Shown here: positions 11,832 to 23,700 of the stretch, one piece after another
How the letters are laid out: every line of letters starts with the position of its first letter
How positions within the stretch are numbered: position 1 is the stretch's first letter
DNA from: Antedon mediterranea
Lineage: Eukaryota; Echinodermata; Crinoidea; Comatulida; Antedonidae
Assembly: GCF_964355755.1 (NCBI RefSeq)
Contig: NC_092676.1
Coordinates: forward strand, 3,020,288-3,084,287
Length of the DNA: 64,000 nucleotides
Reading direction: 5' to 3'
Notes under the pieces: generated by a model
Databases searched by the model: none
What the model saw: only the letters and a program-made list of their open reading frames with translations
What the model was told of the DNA's origin: nothing
Program-made: the position numbers and the translations under genes

Positions 11832-13661
11832 ATGGGGTTCATAGTTATTCGCTTTGGAGGTAGGCATATGTTTTTTGCGTTTTCTTTTTCTTGTTTTCCT
11901 AGCCTAGTGTAGGTCTCTAGGCAGAGAGAGACCTTATATGGCTAATATTAATAGCAGTATGCTACCTACCTAGCTAGGCCTTAGGCTAGGCTTGTTAGGG
12001 CTAGGTAGGCTTAGCCTAGCTTATACTAGCCTCTAGCTAGGCTAGGCCTAGGTCTAGCCTACCTGTTTATGCCCTATAGGACTGTTGTTAGCTAGATAGA
12101 TTTAGATTTTACTTGGATCATGATAATTATGCTGTGTATTTTGTGGATGTTGAGTACGCTTAAAAATAAATATTATAATAATTAATAGCCTATAAATAAT
12201 TAATACTACGGCCTTACTACTAGCTTCGGCCCACCTAAGCCTAAGCCTAGCCTAGCTAGAGAAAAATATACAATTGTATTAATTATTGTAATAAATACTC
12301 TTCACAGAATGTAGTCTCTGTAGTTGTATTCTATCTGTCAAGTTAAATTTTTAAAATCCAATAGGCTATGCTTAGCCTAACTAGTCCTAGCCTAAGTATT
12401 AGTAATGATGGTGTGATAACGAAAAAAAGTTACTCCAGGATATCACTATTTTTAGGCCTAGTATTATATTATAATTTAATAGCCTATTTTTAATTAATTG
12501 TTAATTCGTGAGAACGTAATAACTATGTATTTATAATTAACCTTAATTACTACGTTTTCTAAAACAGGAAGTGGGGCATTTTTAGCCAATCCTGACTGTA
12601 CGGTGGCAAACCTATTGGCTTACATCAAACGCACGTGTAATGAAACCGATCCAAAAGGTACGGCACTAGGCTTAACCAATTTCAATATTTTATTTTCCAG
12701 AGTATTAATATGTCAATTTTAGTACTACTATACTGTATGTATAAACTAATTATTTGTTATTAAAATTACCTAAATTTCGCAGTTGGATTGGATCTAGCTG
12801 ATGAAGATGGTATGCTAATGAACTTATGCGATCTACACCCAAAGAGAAGGGCGTCTGGTATACTATCCACAAAGACTATGTATATACCCATCAAATTAGA
12901 ACGTAATTGAATTTACATTATATTATCCTTTTAGGCACATAGATAATATATACCGTAGGTTATTATCATATATTTATGAAGCCGAAAGACTCGTGAGTTC
13001 CTTCGTATAGAAGACGAAAAAGGGTGTGTTTCGTTGGTAGAGAAGACGAAAGAGGGATTGGTTTCTTCGTATAGACGACAAAAGAGGGTTTGGTTCCTTC
13101 GTAGAGAAGACGAAAGAGGGGTTGGTTTCTTCGTATAGACGCCAAAAGAAGGTGTGGTTCCTTCGTATAGACGCCAAAAGATAGTGCGGTTCCTTCGTAT
13201 AGAAGGCAAAAGAGGGCGTGGCTTCGTCAGACAAGACTCCCAGTACAGTTAAGATAAACCAATCTAAACGTATTCCTTTATCAATGTCTCATTCGTATTC
13301 ACTTACAGGCACAGAAGACGGTGGTTTAAAACCGTACGTTCCCCTAGTTCCAGATATGGATAAAGAAAGTCCAGAATTTATGAGTGAGTTTGCTGGCAGA
13401 CACTGACAATATATCGTCAAATGATAATAAATAACATAAAAATAATGTTTTCGTTTTATTCTTTTCATGTTATTATCTTTTATTGTATTTTCAGGACGAC
13501 TGGCAGTGCAGTATGAACGAAGAACTGGAAAAAGTATTCGAGGCTACGGCCGACTAAAGTCCCTACCAGAGGACGCTCAAACGGGAAAATCGACAACGTC
13601 TTCCAAACGCGGTACTTCAAAGGGAGGAAAGAGCGCCGGTCGGGCAGGAAAAACACGATAG
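11832..13661 (+). CDS. CXorf65-like protein
   Basis: Five exons: 11832-11859, 12568-12657, 12783-12902, 13309-13383 and 13495-13661. All four junctions are GT-AG, all interrupt a codon after its first base, and the total is 159 codons plus stop. The N-terminal half has the small ubiquitin-like layout of the CXorf65 family: MGFIVIRFGGSGAFLANPDC, then NLLAYIKRTC and VGLDLADEDG. The middle has KPYVPLVPDMDKESPEFMRR, matching the family's conserved LTPEF-like segment followed by RL. The tail is basic and G/S/T-rich. No function is established for the family, so none is assigned. Intron 3 contains a minisatellite and intron 1 a CTAG-rich tract. Vertebrate members are slightly longer (about 180 residues). 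Confidence rests on segment order plus perfect phase agreement. Confidence 0.88.
11890..12480. repeat. CTAG/AGGCCT-rich tract in intron 1
   Basis: Intron 1 of the CXorf65-like gene is packed with overlapping variants of CTAGGCCTAG and TTAGCCTAGC, densest at 11950-12065 and again at 12225-12265 and 12365-12395. Similar tracts occur at 52545-52720 and 53040-53360, near the ECT2L/TIPRL promoter, and around 63800-63865. Confidence 0.75.
12980..13225. repeat. minisatellite in intron 3 of the CXorf65-like gene
   Basis: About eight units of roughly 30 bp built on TTCGTATAGAAGACGAAAGAGGG variants. Long open frames on both strands here come from the repeat and are not genes. It ends about 80 bp before the exon 4 acceptor. 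Confidence 0.85.
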
Positions 13662-14740
13662 TACTAGCAAATTAATTCAATTCTCTACGTATTCTATTCC
13701 ACTGTAGGCCTAGTTAATACCTATAAAGTAATTTATTCCTCTCTTTGATAATACAATACAAATATTATAACGTGTATTGTATTTGTGTATTTTGTTATAT
13801 GTATTCTTTCCGTTATTAATACAATACATCATAATACTATTTTACGTTACAATAATTGTAATGAAAAGTTACTGTTTTAAAAATACTATTAGGAGAGAAA
13901 TGAAATACGGGGCTCCATGTGGACATTGATAATTGTTTAAAAATAATACACAGATGACAGAATTCTGAACGGCGCCCCGTAATGAGGTGTATTGTAAATA
14001 ATATTTAATTAATAAGATGGGTTTTTCAATCTGTGCAATTTTTGTTTGTTGTTTTGCGTAAACTGATCGATTACGCGAGGTACACAACACAAAAAATTTG
14101 AAGCTTTAGAAAATAAAAACGATCATACAGTTTCATAATAATATACCTTTATTAAATCGATTATAATATTAAAATCTATGGACATTTTCTATAAAAATAC
14201 AGTCGTTAAAAAAACTGTGATATAAATGGTATACAAAAGTCTCATTCTGTTGGAATGAGCTGTTTAAATATAATATAATTTTATAGACATCTGATAGGTT
14301 GCCGAGCTTTTCCGGGCTTTCAATCCTCATTTCACTGTTTGCAGCAAGGTAAACGTAATCTTTAAAAAAATATAACTAAAAAACAAGCATGTCGTATTAA
14401 TGCGTGGTTCCAACTAGCACGCAACGCAGCGACGTATTGACGCAAAGTGCTGTATTGCGTAACCACAAGTGGGAACCGACGACGCAATAGTGCTGCAAAC
14501 ATCGCACGTTTGATTTCACCTTTCATGAATAAATATCAGATTCCATCATTGGAAGTACAGATTTGAATTAGCACAATATATTGTAGCACCAGTTTCTCAT
14601 TTGTCGTATAAATGTTTTAAGTTTTTACAACGGCGGCGATCATAAACAAAAATTGATCCCGTATTGTGACGTCAGAGTTTTTCTTGTCAAGAAAGAGTCG
14701 TTTGTGATGACGTATTCAAATGTTTTTTACAGGCCGATCA
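13662..14740. other. intergenic between convergent genes
   Basis: The 3' flanks of the CXorf65-like gene (+) and NOX4 (-) meet here. No exon is seen. A half MITE-A copy lies at 14401-14520. A block containing GGCGCCCCGTAATGAG near 13972 recurs near 16850 and 18480, a small dispersed motif. Confidence 0.5.
14401..14520. mobile_element. MITE family A, variant 2, half copy
   Basis: GTGGTTCCAACTAGCACGCA at the left, then ACCACAAGTGGGAACCGACG and ATCGCACGTTTGATTTCACC. This is the variant-2 arm in inverse orientation; the other half is missing. Confidence 0.8.
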
Positions 14741-17700
14741 TCAAGAAAATGATTCCGTATTAAACTGCATTTTTATTCTTCGTTTTCTGTTTATCCTATT
14801 GCAAATGTTTTGAACATTATTTGAAAGTTTTTTTGGTCCGCAGACAAACAAACCGATAGAAGATCTGCAAAACAACGGGTAAGAATAGATGAATTAGCAT
14901 AACCAATCATAGAGTGCATGTATTATTGTCCAGTCAGTATATTAGGTAGTATGCATGATTTACCTATAATAGAGTTATTATACTATTACGACTCGACGTA
15001 CTGATTAGCCAATGCAATGATAGCTCTGTTTTTAAATCTGGGATTTGGTTGGAGTCGTAGTGTGGACACCGACTCAAACTGGTGTATCTGATTGGACAAT
15101 GTGATTGTGACGCTGTTTTTATTTAAATTTGGGATTTAGTTGGAGTCGTGCTGCGTCACTGAGTAGTGGACGACCAAACAGTCGTATCTGATTGCCCAAT
15201 GTGATTGTGACGCTGTTTAAAAAATTCTGGGATTTGGTTGGAGTCTTGGTACGTAACTGAGTAGTGGACGCGGCCTCAAACAGTCATATCTGATTGGCCA
15301 ATGTGATGATGGTTCTGTTTTTTTAGTCGCGTGGAAGCGACTCTATAGTTCACTATGTCGGTCGGTCTGTCTGTCGGTCTGTCTGTCGGTCTGTCTGTCT
15401 GTCTGTCGGTCCGGTATCACTATGCGTTTTATGACCTTATCTTGATATCAGTTTAATCTAGCTAAGTCAATTTTTTACAGAATATTCCTTATGGCCAGGA
15501 ATCGATGTGGTTATGTTTTCACGGTGCGCAATAAAATTACGCGGTCTACGCACGATTTAACGAAATCACGTTTGTAATCATATCTTAACAACCATGAATC
15601 ACAATTAAATAAAATTTGGTACTCATAAATTTCAGGGCATAAATCATCATATAGCAATACAATTACGTGCGTAGCGCATGTAACGCATGCGTACGCGCGC
15701 TTAAAATTTTCTAAATTTATTTTCGATGAAATAAGAGTACGTTTCAGGCAATTTTAAGCGTTTACAAAATTGCCATGAGTGCGCAGATTTTTGCGCGCGC
15801 ACTGCGCGTTAAATGTTATTGCGCACTCATTTTGCCCGATTTCTGTTTTCTTGACTTACTTTTCAACTCGAAATTACGTTATACGAGCACGTCAAAAGTG
15901 ACAGGCTACGCACGTGTAAATTAAAAAAATATAAATGTTTTTAAACATTTCAACATTTTTAAACATGTTCAGTAATTTCGGTCAGTATAGTTCACTATGT
16001 CGGTCGGTCCGTCTGTCTGTCAGTCTGTCTGTCGGTCTGTTTGTCTGTCGGTCCGGTATCACTATGCATTGTAGCACGCGACTTAATGGCTGTTGGCCTT
16101 GTTAAATTTGGGATTTGGTTTGAGTCGTGGTGCGTCACTGAGTTGTGGACGCGGCCCAAACTGGTGTATCTGGTCAATGTGATGGTGGCTCAGTTTTTGA
16201 GCTGTGATTTGGTTGGGTTTAACGCTCTAGTTTAAATATAACATCTATGGAATGTATACCTTTTATTATTTGCGTCCACTTCTCCCAGAATTTCTTTTAG
16301 ATCAGGTCTTCCTATATGAATTCTATTAGCTAGAAAGTGATCACGTGAATTGAAACCTGTCAACCTGTCTGTAGTTTCGGCAGTACGGATCTGCGCATGC
16401 TTAGACGTGACGAACAGTCGAATGTTTAGAAAATCTGGCATGTTTTCATTCCAAAACTTTAAAGAACAATATTATAATTTAGGCCTATGCATTGTTTCTC
16501 GTTTTCATATCTGTATTATATTATAATTATATAATCCGGTATAGAACACTTTCTTATATTAGTACAGTATATCAAATGATCGTACCTTTCCGTGTACAGA
16601 AGCCAGGAGGTCTGCAAACCACTTCAGATTTTGAATGTTTCGACAGACCCAAATGAAGTATAATCTTTGCAGTTTATACTTTTTTAAATCGCAATCTCTG
16701 AAAGTTTAAATCATTAAAAAGACGCATGTACATAAAGAAAGGCATTGGTAATGGTGTTTGATGTGATGGAGAATGAACTGTGCCTAAGTGACGTTTATTG
16801 AAAATACAGAGCCCCTAATAAGCGGACATTGTCAGAACCCAATAAAGTACGGGGCGCCGTTCGGGACATTGGTGTCTAAATAAATGCTCTACTGTAGTGT
16901 AACGATAAACATAATTTACGTTTTTTTTCCCATTTGCGATATAAGGGAATAATAATGTATATAGGCCTACCTTAACTGGTTTAATACAGCAGCATATGGC
17001 GTGACTCCAACTCCTCCGGCAATGCACACACTTGTATGGTACTTGAACACATCTTGATTCGGGCTACCAAATGGACCGTCTATGTATAACCTTTGAAAAA
17101 TATCTTTTTTTGTCAAATTGAGAATGTAAAATAAACATTTGAGCGTAACGCTCCATGCACATAAATACTATCCCCAGAAAATGGTCCAGACATACGTAAT
17201 TGGCAGTAAGCGAAATGACCGCTGACTCAGTCCAAACTTAAAGCTTAGTTCTTACTAGCACGCAATGCAAGGACGTAAAGCACGCGTGGTTCTCACTAGA
17301 GACGCAACGCAAGGACGTACGCGCAACGCAAGCGAGCTGACCAATGACAAGATAATCCATCGCTTATGATTGCGTCGCTAGTGGGAACCAAGCTTAACTA
17401 GCACGCAACGCAAGAACGTAGGCGCACGCGACGCAAATAATTTGATCAATCACAAGCAAGGGTAATTTGCAACGTGTACGTCGCGTGAGCAGCCGACCTT
17501 AACTGTACCTTGGATAGCGACGATCACCGTACGCATGTCGTCCCTTCTCAAGCAAAACATCTGTGACAGGGTGTAGCATATCCCTAAGTTCCACTGTAAA
17601 ATAAGTATAAATCTGAATGATTATAACACAAATTAGATTAGAACAGTAATAAGGCTATTTGCTACGTGTCATTATTGTGCAATAATTTAATTTGATCCAC

Positions 17701-20700
17701 ACAGTGTACAACACAGACCTACTTAGTTTGATGTCGTTAAATGTCTACTTTTGAAAACGCAGATATTTTGAGACGGACCTCCTTGCAACATAATAGAATT
17801 TCTTAATATTGTTTTTTGTTATTTTATAGGTAATATTTAGTGAAATATGATTGACAGTGATGATAGAAAACTTGTCAATATTGTGAATTATTTTTATGAT
17901 ATTGATAGTATGGTCTGTTTAATGCAAAGTATCCAACATGTTACCAAATATAGACTTAGACCTTAATCAATGTCTAGTCAATTTCCTCGCATAATTTAAA
18001 AAGATTTGCCTCATAAATATATTAAAGCTTTGTTTGAATTCGTTCCGTGGTTCATATTTTTAAAATCCTCGGCAGAATTAGCGAAATTTAACAAGATAGA
18101 TAGATAGATCTGTATTCAGTCTACTGAATTACACAGACGAGCGGCAACAGTAAAATAAAAAATCGGATCGGACGGGCGGTTTCCGCTCAGACGTGGGACA
18201 TGACAAGCTACGGCGCTTTTCCGCTTACCGTTACCGCTTGTTTGTGGCCTTTATGGCGGCGGGTCCTATGCACTATTTGGACTATTAAATAACGGGAAGG
18301 AAGAATCTTACCTGTCCAATCTCCAAGAACTCTAACATGTACACTGAATGAACCTGAACGTAAAGACGGACACTGAAAATATACAAAATAAGATTTAGTC
18401 CACAACAGAATCATTTAGTCAAACCCAGAGTAGGCCTACATCGGAAGATGAACAGTAGGAAGAGATAATGTCCTGAACGGCGCCCGTAATAAACGTGGCT
18501 CTGTCTACACTATCAAACTAGTTTGACAAAAAAAAGTGTAATGTGCCTAAATATGGTAGTGATATGGCCAAATATGTGATATGACATCATCATGTCGATA
18601 ATATGGGCCTATGGGCACATCACAATTTGTTTTTTTCACATTAAGTTTGATAGTGTAGACAGAGCTTTAAAGAAATAAATGATGACATTGATGATGACTA
18701 ACCTTTGTCAAAGTGAACGGATGCCATTCCAGCGCCGATATCGTAGGGCAGTTCAGTGAAATATACTAAAAAACAAAATAAAAAACCTTTAAAAACTGTT
18801 TACAAAGCTGATAAGTTACGAGAATAGTTAATTAGAATAATGATGTCTTACTTGTCCAGGTTTTGCTTGGAAACCTTTTTTGCTAATTTGAATTTCAATG
18901 ACGTCAGGATAATGATAAATTGTGCTGTTGATCTCAGCTGTCTGTCTCCCTCTACATAATCGGATAAACCTTTCAATTATGTAGAGAATCAATGGAAATA
19001 CAACAAAACACCACGTCTGAAAAAGAGAAAAAAAATGACAATTACCAAATAGCGGAATTATTCCTAATTTTAATATAGGCCTATGTACATTATTTTTGTT
19101 TATATTTTTTTGTGTAATGATTAAGCTCTCTGAAATTATCATCATTTCAACATCAGTATAATATAATTGTTTTGTATATTTTATACATATTATATACCAA
19201 TCAAACAAAATAAAAAAAAAAACTTCGATCCATCTTCAACTTATTGTTAATTGACCCCGTCGCCGGTCACAGATCAATCGCCGAAATTTCATCATTTGGC
19301 CAGATGATACGACATGGATAGGACGTTGTGAAACGTCGCAGTTATACAGTATTATTCAAGTAAGTCCAGTTGACTTATTTTACTTTTCCAAACTTAAAAC
19401 CCGGATGACAATATCCATACCCATGTGAATAATACTGCACGTATATCTTATAATTACCTGAGAAGGATGAGACTTGAAATAAGGTGGTTCTTTACATGTT
19501 CCAGCCATTTTAATTTCTGTCATGCCAAATAGTTTAAGTTGGAATGGTGCGTGCTCAGGCTCTGGCTCCGGTTCAGGTTGACCACCACCTGTGGAACATC
19601 CAGGTGTGTGGTATGCTAAATTTGTCTGTTCTTTCAGTACACCGCTATCAAAAAAATAAATAAAAATTGATAATTAGTTATTTGGTCCAATTTGAATAAG
19701 AACAACACAAGAACGTATTACAAACAATGCACGTTCTAGAAATGTTTTAGTTTATTTTTTATTTGTTGATCATTCATAAAAAATACAATATTACAAATAC
19801 ATACAAATGACAAGGTGAGATCAAGAGGATAACCATATAAGCTCTAGAGCTTCTTTTCATAAGTAATGGTATAATTAAAATTGTTAATATATATTTTATT
19901 ATCGTATTATTAATATTGTTACATTTTTGAATGAATATATTAAGCTCGGTCTACACTATACAACTTTGTGGAAAAAAAAAAATTGATATGCCCATATATG
20001 GACATGATGTCATATCACTACCATATCTTGGAATATCACTACCATATTTGGGCACATCACACTTTTTTTGTCAAACTAGTTTGATAGTGTAGACAGAGCA
20101 TTCGGAAGGGGAGCACTGTGATACGCTATTTAAGAGATGGCAATATTTAATATTCATTCATTCATTCATTTAATAAATTGACAGTTTTTTTTATTACATT
20201 TCATTGTATATGAGTTAACGATTTCCATATTTTGAATTTCCCTAAGGAGCTTCATACGTGCTCCTGTCATATACAATTTAGGTTTGCAACTATATTGAGC
20301 AAAATATAAAAAAAACATAATTCAATTTAAGTAAAGACTTCCGATACATTAAAAGCCACAGCAGCATGCAAAGTATAGTTGCTTAGCAACGGCCATAACA
20401 CGACACTGTACCTGTTGTAAATAGGAAACAGTTATAGCTGTGATGTTACCGACAACTTTAAGGTACGTTTGTTCATTATCGCGAAATAAGCGCGGGTGTA
20501 TTTAATCATGAATTAAAATTGATTTAATTATGAGTAAGTATACCTAGAAGCTAGTCTGGGTTTCAGACGGAGTTTTGACTTAATATTAGTAAAATAAGAA
20601 AAATGTTGGCACATATGGCGTTTCATACGTATACTACGATTTCAGGCAAACATCGAAAAGCCTTGAAATAACTATATTACAGGCAAGTCTCACCTAGAAT

Positions 20701-23700
20701 CGTACACATTACTAAACTAACTGCATGGGTCAAAACAATGCACTATTACAAACATTAACAACGAACTTGTGCTGTTTTTACATCCTAAAATAAGAATATT
20801 CATAAAGAAATGAATACCTGGCGGAATGCATCAATAGTAACCCATAGAAGACAACAAAGAGGTGATGTGTGTACCAAAACAACTCATAATGAACTAATCT
20901 GAAATCAGAAAATATTAAAATAAAAAAATATATATTATACATAATATAACTCATAGACTCATCAAAACCAAGGATTGCCTAAAGATGTATATTCCACCTA
21001 AACAAATTTGTTGAATTTTTTTTTGTGAATATGCCATTTTAATGTCGCATAATAGTTATTCACTTTGACCAAAAATTGGATCGAAAAAACATTACCTGAA
21101 AAAACTGTATTTTAAAGCAAAAAAGTAGTCAAATTGGCTGCCAGCCAATTGATTTTTGGTTGAATTTAACTGTTTTATTATTTTTTTAAATAAGAGAAAA
21201 CATTTTTTTCCTACGGAAGTGATTAACTTTATTAAAGCTTTAAAATAACCTATTCAAAGTCTGTTTAATTAATATTCATTTTCATGTTTTTGGGGGACAA
21301 TACATCTTTAAACAAGAAAACCAGTCCTTGGGTTTCTTCCCACGTTTCGTAAAATACATGTAAAGCAGTTAATTTTACAATTGTTATCATCCCCCAACCC
21401 CACCCGCCACTGTGGCAAACCAAATGATTGTCAACAGAGAGGAAACATGTGAAAAATGACATATACAAAAAGACAACATTACTAAAAAATGTCATGTCAT
21501 GCATATTTTAAGGAAATAAGATGACTATTACTCCAAGATATTAAGACAGATGATTAGTTGTCATTTCCAATAAAATATTGATAGCATTATTGACCACACA
21601 GATTGATCACAAAACCTCCACCGTCAATTATTACGTCATCTTCGTATACCATGCAGAACCTCATTTAAGTATAGCCTAGTCGCACCTGGTTGAATTGAAT
21701 TGATCTAGAGGGCCCAGTTATGATCAGTTTTCGTTTGTTAATATTTATTTATACTGGGCGACCTCTTCAGATAAAGACTGTTCTCCCTGAGGGCTCAGTT
21801 ATGATCAGGGGCTGTGATGTACTAGACTAGTAGGCCTACACCGCGGTAACCCCCTACTCGTCTCAAAAGATGTACTAGGTTCTTTAAAGTGTACATGAGC
21901 TAGTATTGTTATACGATAGTTATTTTGTGTGTGTTACGAATTGTGACGTCACGGTTAAATGATGAAAAAAATCTTTTACCTTACGTGTTTCGACGAAGCT
22001 ACGATAATTAGAACCAGGATGAGCACCATCAGAACACCCGTCAGGCCAGGAACTATAGTGGCGATAAAATAAGAATTGAATAAATGATTAGAAACCAATG
22101 TGTGCGTCATAATGATCGATTTCTGTCCGACAGCGCATGTTCGACTACGGCTTACAATTATGTTCACACATATAGCGTAAGGCTAGCGTAACGTACGCCT
22201 TCGCGAATTTTTGCATGTGACTTCAGTAGGCTACGCCACGTCGTTGGTAATAAGGCTAGCGTAACGTACGCCTTCGCGACTGTTTGCATGTGACTTTAGT
22301 GGCGTTGTGAAAGCCACTCACTACGCCACGTCGTTGGTAATGGTATTGTGTATGACAGGCCTGCCCGCAGATCGACTACAGCTTTATCAAATGGAGCTTC
22401 TTTAAATTTTGATATATGTATAGTCAAAATACAAAATATATAACATAATTTCTTTCTTCGCCTATATCTAGACAATATTATTTCAGTTGTGTAGTAATAG
22501 GTCTATAGGAGTAGTAATAGGCATAATAGAGTAATGGTACGCCTATAGTAGTAGTAATAATATTTGGTTCCGTCCTGAGGGCCCTGGATGAAAACATATC
22601 GTATTTTATATATGCGCGTGCTGAACCGTGTTTCTAATATAAATAGTTGATGAGCTTGTTAAATCGAATCTTTGGGCTTGAGGCATAAGAGTAACATAAG
22701 ACTTAAATTGTAGCGATAAGAACCAAAACGTTTCCGTTAAGGTTAAGACTATCGCCGAACCCTTTTACCCTGTCACTGGATTCAAGCTCTTTTGGATGAC
22801 TTTCATTTAGCCCCGTGGCTTATGGAGATAATAATGTAATTTAGTTCATCAATCATGCGTACGATTTAGGCTAATTTAAGGTTATGTTTAGTTTACTTAA
22901 CATTATAGGTCATTTAAAAATATAACATAATAATGTATTCGGTCAAGTGCGTTAAAGTAATGTAGTTCATGTGAAGTGTAGTAGGCGAAACGTCATATTG
23001 TGTAGCACTACTAAAACAGTGTTGACATGAAATTATGATGTTTTTCCAATTTTGTATTAATATTTACATTGTTAGAAAGGCCTTTGAAAAAATACTCTTG
23101 TGTAAAGCTCTGTCCACACTATCAAACTAGTTTGACAAACAGGTATGATGTGCCCAAATATGGTAGTGATGTGCCCAAATATGGTAATGACATGTCCAAA
23201 TATGGTGGTGATATGATATCATCATGTCCATATTATTATCACATCACATTTTTTGTAGAACAGTCGGCTATTTTATGGTCAGTCGGTCTATGCGTCAGTT
23301 TGTCGATCAATCTGAGATATCGTGATTAATAATTTACCGTATATACGTACCTGTACAAAATAGTATTCGAAATGGTTCCTAAAAGTTAATAGAAAAAAGG
23401 TTGTTTTACAATTTTAAGCATAAGCAGATACATTTAGAATCCCAAGACATTACACCATTATTACATACAATGAATAACATTAAATAGGTTACCATGTACT
23501 AATTTTGCGTTTCAATTGTGTAATTGTTCGCATAATTGCGTTGACAGGTGTTTACAATATATCACATTTCTATTGTAAACGATTTATTGCGTTTCAAAAT
23601 ACGTCAGCATTTAAGTACTTATTATACGTTGATAGATTTAAAATAAATTGTGTTTATGTTAAAGTAGATAACTTTTTAAATAAATATAAATAGACAAGTA

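Noticed and set aside
12931-13234. Minus-strand open frames rich in Arg/Phe/Ser repeats
   Set aside because: Products of the ~30-bp minisatellite in the CXorf65-like intron.
13218-13406. Frame starting MASSDK as a separate gene or larger exon 4
   Set aside because: A clean acceptor at 13307-13308 gives an exon that joins in phase with exon 3 and matches the family; the upstream part is intron.
16434-16436. Alternative acceptor for NOX4 exon 16
   Set aside because: Out of phase with exon 15; the acceptor at 16457-16458 is in phase and restores [11 protein letters not shown].
21983-21985. Alternative donor of NOX4 exon 7 (GTAAGG at 21984)
   Set aside because: It leaves the next exon out of frame; the donor at 21978-21979 keeps phase and adds the expected Val-Arg.
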